Source: Roseomonas sp. (GTDB lineage Bacteria; Pseudomonadota; Alphaproteobacteria; Acetobacterales; Acetobacteraceae). Taken from it: a stretch of 64,000 nucleotides of DNA. Under the pieces are notes generated by a model. That model saw only the letters and a list, made by a program, of their open reading frames with translations. It was not told the origin of the DNA and made no database searches. Of this stretch, positions 60,574 to 64,000 are shown piece after piece. Every line of letters starts with the position of its first letter. The first letter of the stretch is position 1. The stretch is from the NCBI GenBank assembly GCA_020249505.1, contig JADCFN010000033.1, forward strand, positions 79,383 through 143,382, given 5' to 3'. The position numbers and the translations under genes are program-made.

Positions 60574-61518
60574 TTACGGCTTCTTTCGCTCAAGCGCTGA
60601 TACGGCGGCAAGAAAGGCGCCAAGGCTGATCGCTATGGCGCCCAGGATTTCGAACACACTCGGCACTTCGCCCAGGATGAAGAAGGCCAGCAGAAAGCTG
60701 GCAACCGGAAGAAGGGCCAAACTCATGGCCGCAGCCGGCGCACCAAGTAGCATGGTCGAACGCCCAAGCGAGAACATGGTCAGGGCACCCATCAAGACAC
60801 CCTGATAGAAGCCCTGAAACAACAGGTCAGCGGTCGGGATTTGCGTGAGCTTTGACGATTCCCAGAAGAACAGCAAAAAAAACGGGAAATAGATCAGCAT
60901 GGAATAGACGCTGAGCAAGGCCGCACCTTGCAAGGCAGAAAGCCCGGAACGGCGCATGCGGAGCAGATAGGTGGAACCCAACATGCCCGCGCAGACGAAC
61001 AGAATATCGCCCTTCCAGTAATCAAGATGAATGCTGGCAACACTCACACCACCAATGGCGAGCGCACCAAGCGTGATCAGTGCGAGGCCATACTTGCGCA
61101 GACGCGAAATCGCCTCACCCAGGAAATAAAAGCAGAGCAGGCTTGTGAAGAGCGGCATGAGGCCAGTGGAAAGCGCCAAATGCCCCGCCGGTGCAAGAGC
61201 CAGGCCCTGTGTAGTCAGCATCGCCAGCGGCGCGCCCTGCAAAAGCGCAAACCAGAGCCCCTCACGCCAAGCATGGCGCGGCATGGAACCCACCATCCGC
61301 AACAACACAGGCAGCAGGATCAAGCCTCCAATGCCAAAACGCAGCAGGACAATATCAGGAGGGGTGACAGATTCGGTAACCGCCAGCCGCGTAAAGGCCG
61401 GCCAGGCCGACCAGACAGCGACCGTGAGCGCGGCCCAGAGCGTGCCGCGGAGCTTGGTGTTTGTCATGGGCGCGGCCGTTGGGCTTTGGGCATGGGCCGA
61501 CATGCTTTGTTCAGTCAC
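60574..61518 (-). CDS. EamA/DMT-family transporter
   Basis: A 314-aa inner-membrane protein with ten predicted helices and two EamA repeats (residues about 24-155 and 170-305). Features include FTRLAVTESVTPPDIVLLRFGIGG and FILGEVPSVFEILGAIAISLG. Such proteins export metabolites or amino acids; the substrate is unknown. The start may be 61518 or 61503. It follows the SARP regulator gene in the same direction, with 27 nt between. Confidence 0.88.
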   Translation of the reverse strand: MTEQSMSAHAQSPTAAPMTNTKLRGTLWAALTVAVWSAWPAFTRLAVTESVTPPDIVLLRFGIGGLILLPVLLRMVGSMPRHAWREGLWFALLQGAPLAMLTTQGLALAPAGHLALSTGLMPLFTSLLCFYFLGEAISRLRKYGLALITLGALAIGGVSVASIHLDYWKGDILFVCAGMLGSTYLLRMRRSGLSALQGAALLSVYSMLIYFPFFLLFFWESSKLTQIPTADLLFQGFYQGVLMGALTMFSLGRSTMLLGAPAAAMSLALLPVASFLLAFFILGEVPSVFEILGAIAISLGAFLAAVSALERKKP

Positions 61519-61545
61519 GCAAGCGAAGTTGAGTAGCGCAAGGTT

Positions 61546-63600
61546 TCAGCCCTTTGGCGCGCCGGCTAGTTCCAGACCGAGCGCATAGTTTTCGCGGTCT
61601 TCCGGCCGGGCGAGGGGATAGGTGCGCGTGAATTGCGCAATGGTAAAATGTGGTTCCAGGTGCAGGAGTTTTTGCAAGTAGGGTGCCGCTTCCTCACGGC
61701 GACCAAGATGGCCGAGTGCTGCGATCAGCGGTTTGTAGCCGTTGCAGAAATCGGGATTCTCACGCACGAAACGTCGGCCATGGCGGTGGGCCTGTTCATA
61801 ATCCCGCGCAATCAGATAGGCGGTGGTGAATACATTGTCCCAAACATGCGTATTCGGATTTGATGGGGTCAAGCTCTTGTATCGTTCAAGGTGCCTCAGC
61901 GCAGTATCAGGCTGACCTATGTAGCAATAAGTCGCCGCGCTAATGGCCCAGATCACAGCTACATTGGGATTAAGACGCGTGGCAGCATTAAAATAATGCA
62001 GTGCTGAATCGAAATCTTTCTCCAAAAAAGCGCAAATATGGCCGCATACAGCATGAGCCTCCGCGCTCTCGGGATCATTTTTGATGGCTGCAAAAGCCAG
62101 CTCCTGCGCCTTTCCCATGCACGCGGCGGGATCGGACGACCATCCCTGCCCTATATGATAAATGTACCAGAACGCCCGCCAGGCAGCAGCCTTGGCGTTT
62201 GCGGGTTCCAGGCGGAGCGCTTCCTCCAGCAACTCGCCAGCCTTTTCAAATGGTGCCCGCCGCATTGATGAAAGGAGCGGAATCGCTTGGACAACGAGCC
62301 GCGATGCACTCGACCACCGAGAAGCGCTTTGCTGTCCTTCAATGAACAGGATCGCCGGATCAATGCGCGCAACCACCGGCGCCACAACGCGGTCATGGAG
62401 TTGATCCATCATCGCGGTCGCAAGTTCGAAACGATCACTCCAGACAGGCCGTATATCCGGGCCTATATCCAGAAGCCGAATACTGATACTGATCTTGTCC
62501 ACGCCGCTGATCAGATTGCCTTCCACCGCGTAATGCCAGCCCTTGGCACGGAGAAAAGCTTCATCCCATTGCGCCATCTGTGGCTGAGGGGTCAGCGCCG
62601 CGACCACATCAAACCAACGAAATCTTGCAAGGGCAGAGGCAATTTCCTGGCTGAGTGAAAAGGCCAGTTGTGTATTCTCCTCTGCGGTCGCCTGGAAGGG
62701 AATGACACCAATCCGCAGCCGCGACGCGGTAGGCGCCGAAATGGCGCTTAGCCCGCGTGGCTCGGCATGGTTCTCGCGCCCTTGCCCAGCTGCGACCTTT
62801 AGACCCATCGGCGCCGAACGCAGCTTTTCATAAAGCGCCCTGGTTTCAGCGGAGGGTTCGACCTCCAACCGGCTCTGCATCGCCATGCGGCAACGTTCGA
62901 ATTCGCGGAGCGCCTGCGCCTTTTCCCCCATATCGGCCAGGGCCGCCATAAGGATGCGGCTGGCGCCTTCATGGGTCGGCTCACAGGCAATGATCCGGCG
63001 CGCCAGGCCAGCACGCCTTTCGGCGGGAACATCGGCCTGGGCGATCTGGTGCAATTCCTCGTCAAAAACCGCAGTGACTTCAGTCGCGAAGCGCGCCCGT
63101 TCCATCAGCAGCCATTCGTCAAAGGCTTCTGAGATACCATTCAAATCTTCCAGCAATTCACCTTCACAGAGCGCCGCCAGATCGGTCCTGAGCAGATTCG
63201 CCGGATGCGGACCGGCCAGGATGGCAGCGCTATCCACCCAGCAGACCCGCTGGTTCAGCCGGATCATTTCAGCATCGGTTTCCAGCACCTCATCCGCCAG
63301 GGGGCCGAAGGCCAGCAGCAATTCCCGCAGCGATTGGCGCAGGCTGGCGCGGGCCTGATGGTCCGGCACCCGGTCCCACAACAGGGCGGCTATCTTGGCC
63401 CTTGGCACCCGCTGGCCCGCATGCAGGCAAAGATAACCGAGGATAGCGCGGGCCTTGCGGCCGCGGGGCACCAGATCCTCACCCAGATAGCTGATGGCAC
63501 GAAGCGCGCCGAGGAGGTGGATGCGAACAATCGCCTGCCGGGCGCCGACATCCAGCGCCACAAGGTTGTTCTGATTGGCATTTTGCTGCGCCAATGACAC
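61546..63600 (-). CDS. SARP-type transcriptional regulator with TolB-like and TPR domains
   Basis: A 684-aa soluble regulator. Residues about 25-120 are an OmpR-type winged helix (RGRKARAILGYLCLH; ASLRQSLRELL), 135-255 the bacterial transcriptional activator domain (GELLEDL, FDEWLLMERAR, EFERCRMAM), 294-410 a TolB/CadC-like domain (RIGVIPF) and 440-670 tetratricopeptide repeats. No membrane segment. The start is a GTG at 63600. It is divergent from the repeat-peptide gene, and 11-bp-spaced repeats typical of SARP targets lie between them. Confidence 0.87.
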   Translation of the reverse strand: MSLAQQNANQNNLVALDVGARQAIVRIHLLGALRAISYLGEDLVPRGRKARAILGYLCLHAGQRVPRAKIAALLWDRVPDHQARASLRQSLRELLLAFGPLADEVLETDAEMIRLNQRVCWVDSAAILAGPHPANLLRTDLAALCEGELLEDLNGISEAFDEWLLMERARFATEVTAVFDEELHQIAQADVPAERRAGLARRIIACEPTHEGASRILMAALADMGEKAQALREFERCRMAMQSRLEVEPSAETRALYEKLRSAPMGLKVAAGQGRENHAEPRGLSAISAPTASRLRIGVIPFQATAEENTQLAFSLSQEIASALARFRWFDVVAALTPQPQMAQWDEAFLRAKGWHYAVEGNLISGVDKISISIRLLDIGPDIRPVWSDRFELATAMMDQLHDRVVAPVVARIDPAILFIEGQQSASRWSSASRLVVQAIPLLSSMRRAPFEKAGELLEEALRLEPANAKAAAWRAFWYIYHIGQGWSSDPAACMGKAQELAFAAIKNDPESAEAHAVCGHICAFLEKDFDSALHYFNAATRLNPNVAVIWAISAATYCYIGQPDTALRHLERYKSLTPSNPNTHVWDNVFTTAYLIARDYEQAHRHGRRFVRENPDFCNGYKPLIAALGHLGRREEAAPYLQKLLHLEPHFTIAQFTRTYPLARPEDRENYALGLELAGAPKG

Positions 63601-63670
63601 CCCCGTGATTGTCCGAAAGGGACATTACTCAACCAGCCTATTACCTATGGTTGTGGGGCGCAAGCACTAT

Positions 63671-63733
63671 TTCACGCCGATCTGCGTTTTTTTAACGCTG
63701 CGCTGATGCCCAGTTCACAGCGTATTCACGGCA
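63671..63733. promoter_or_regulatory. Candidate SARP-binding direct repeats
   Basis: TTCACAGC at 63714 and TTCACGGC at 63725 are direct repeats exactly 11 bp apart, with a third copy, TTCACGCC, at 63671. SARP regulators bind heptamer-like repeats spaced by about one helical turn. The position between the SARP gene and the divergent repeat-peptide gene supports a role for one or both. Confidence 0.5.
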
Positions 63734-63827
63734 GGGCAGCAAGCTGCGATCTAACGAAGCAAAACAACGGATCATCCTCAACCTCTGGTAGATTTCGAGG
63801 CGGTCCCCTAACCCAGGAGATATGAAC

Positions 63828-64000
63828 ATGAGCGAGATGCACATTCAACAGCTTCCTTCCATGAAGTCGGTCTCCCTTGCTGGGGCCGCGATCGCCGATG
63901 CCGGCAAGGTCCGCATCGGCGGCAACGCCCCGAGCCTCCCGCCCGTGCGTATCTCCACTATTGATGCCGGCAAGGTCCGCATCGGCGGCAACGCCCCGAG
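63828..64000 (+). CDS. Small tandem-repeat protein, cut by window end
   Basis: The ATG at 63828 is 8 nt after GGAG; ATG 63822 is in frame but too close. The visible part begins MSEMHIQQLPSMKSVSLAG, then twice DAGKVRIGGNAPS separated by LPPVRISTI, a 22-residue period. The frame is still open at 64000, so more repeats may follow. No signal peptide and no family I can name. It is divergent from a SARP regulator. Options include a secreted repeat protein, a modified-peptide precursor or a structural peptide; none is proven. Confidence 0.7.
   Translation, partial: MSEMHIQQLPSMKSVSLAGAAIADAGKVRIGGNAPSLPPVRISTIDAGKVRIGGNAP
63897..64000 (+). repeat. Perfect 38-nt direct repeat, 66-nt period
   Basis: The 38 nt from 63897 to 63934 recur without change at 63963-64000, in the same reading frame of the small protein, separated by 28 nt. 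Perfect nucleotide identity implies recent duplication or active homogenisation. The array may continue beyond the window. Confidence 0.9.

Overview
The window is GC-rich, densely packed bacterial chromosome. Many neighbouring genes share ATGA, GTGA or TGATG stop/start overlaps. The gene content points to an alphaproteobacterium, most likely an environmental Acetobacteraceae/Rhodospirillales-type organism: orphan Bug-type (tripartite tricarboxylate transporter) binding proteins, a fused indolepyruvate ferredoxin oxidoreductase, hydantoinase A/B, a TorF-type porin, an Mrp-like antiporter operon and RTX proteins. The lineage is inferred from families and composition; no rRNA or other marker gene is present. 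I saw no tRNA, rRNA, CRISPR array, intact insertion sequence or integrase.

Layout. (1) 1-3.1 kb: tail of a sugar/polysaccharide cluster (epimerase, DegT aminotransferase, GT2). (2) 3.1-7.6 kb, minus: indolepyruvate oxidoreductase overlapping an acyl-CoA dehydrogenase, probably for amino-acid-derived acids. (3) 8.1-13.5 kb, minus: seven overlapping genes of an Mrp/Mbh-type ion-translocating membrane module. (4) 13.7-15.4 kb, minus: cysK-cysE for cysteine synthesis, then DedA, Hsp33, a lipoprotein and an M20 amidohydrolase. (5) 19.1-25.7 kb, minus: a hydantoin/ureide-type catabolic run (SDR, M20 carbamoylase-like, binding protein, HyuA, HyuB). (6) 25.9-31.2 kb, plus: D-2-hydroxyacid dehydrogenase, flavin reductase, two Bug proteins and a TPP enzyme. 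(7) 31.5-33.7 kb: TorF-type porin with a clear terminator, and a flavoprotein. (8) 33.8-42.9 kb, plus: exopolysaccharide cluster with a GtrB-like GT2, a DUF6311 membrane protein, an ExoY-like sugar transferase, a flippase and four glycosyltransferases. (9) 43.0-47.1 kb, plus: DUF35 protein, lipid-transfer-type thiolase, argininosuccinate-lyase-family enzyme and Bug protein. (10) 47.2-53.1 kb, minus: PhoD-like phosphatase, LLM flavoenzyme, NUDIX and the modABC-modE molybdate operon with a candidate operator. (11) 53.2-59.7 kb, plus: a 52-aa ORF coupled to an 871-aa RTX protein, then msrA, msrB, beta-propeller, deacetylase and fatty-acid-hydroxylase genes. (12) 59.7-64 kb: a lower-GC NUDIX gene, an EamA exporter, a SARP-type regulator and, divergent from it, a small protein with a perfect tandem repeat that runs off the window end.

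The most unusual material is at the right end. A SARP/TPR regulator faces a repeat-bearing peptide gene across a region with 11-bp-spaced direct repeats. The start of that peptide resembles the 52-aa ORF coupled to the RTX gene 10 kb upstream. Other points of interest are an Mrp-like operon in archaeal Mbh order without a hydrogenase, a DUF35/thiolase pair that has lost expected cysteines next to an ArgH-family lyase, and two Rossmann enzymes lacking the usual catalytic tyrosine.
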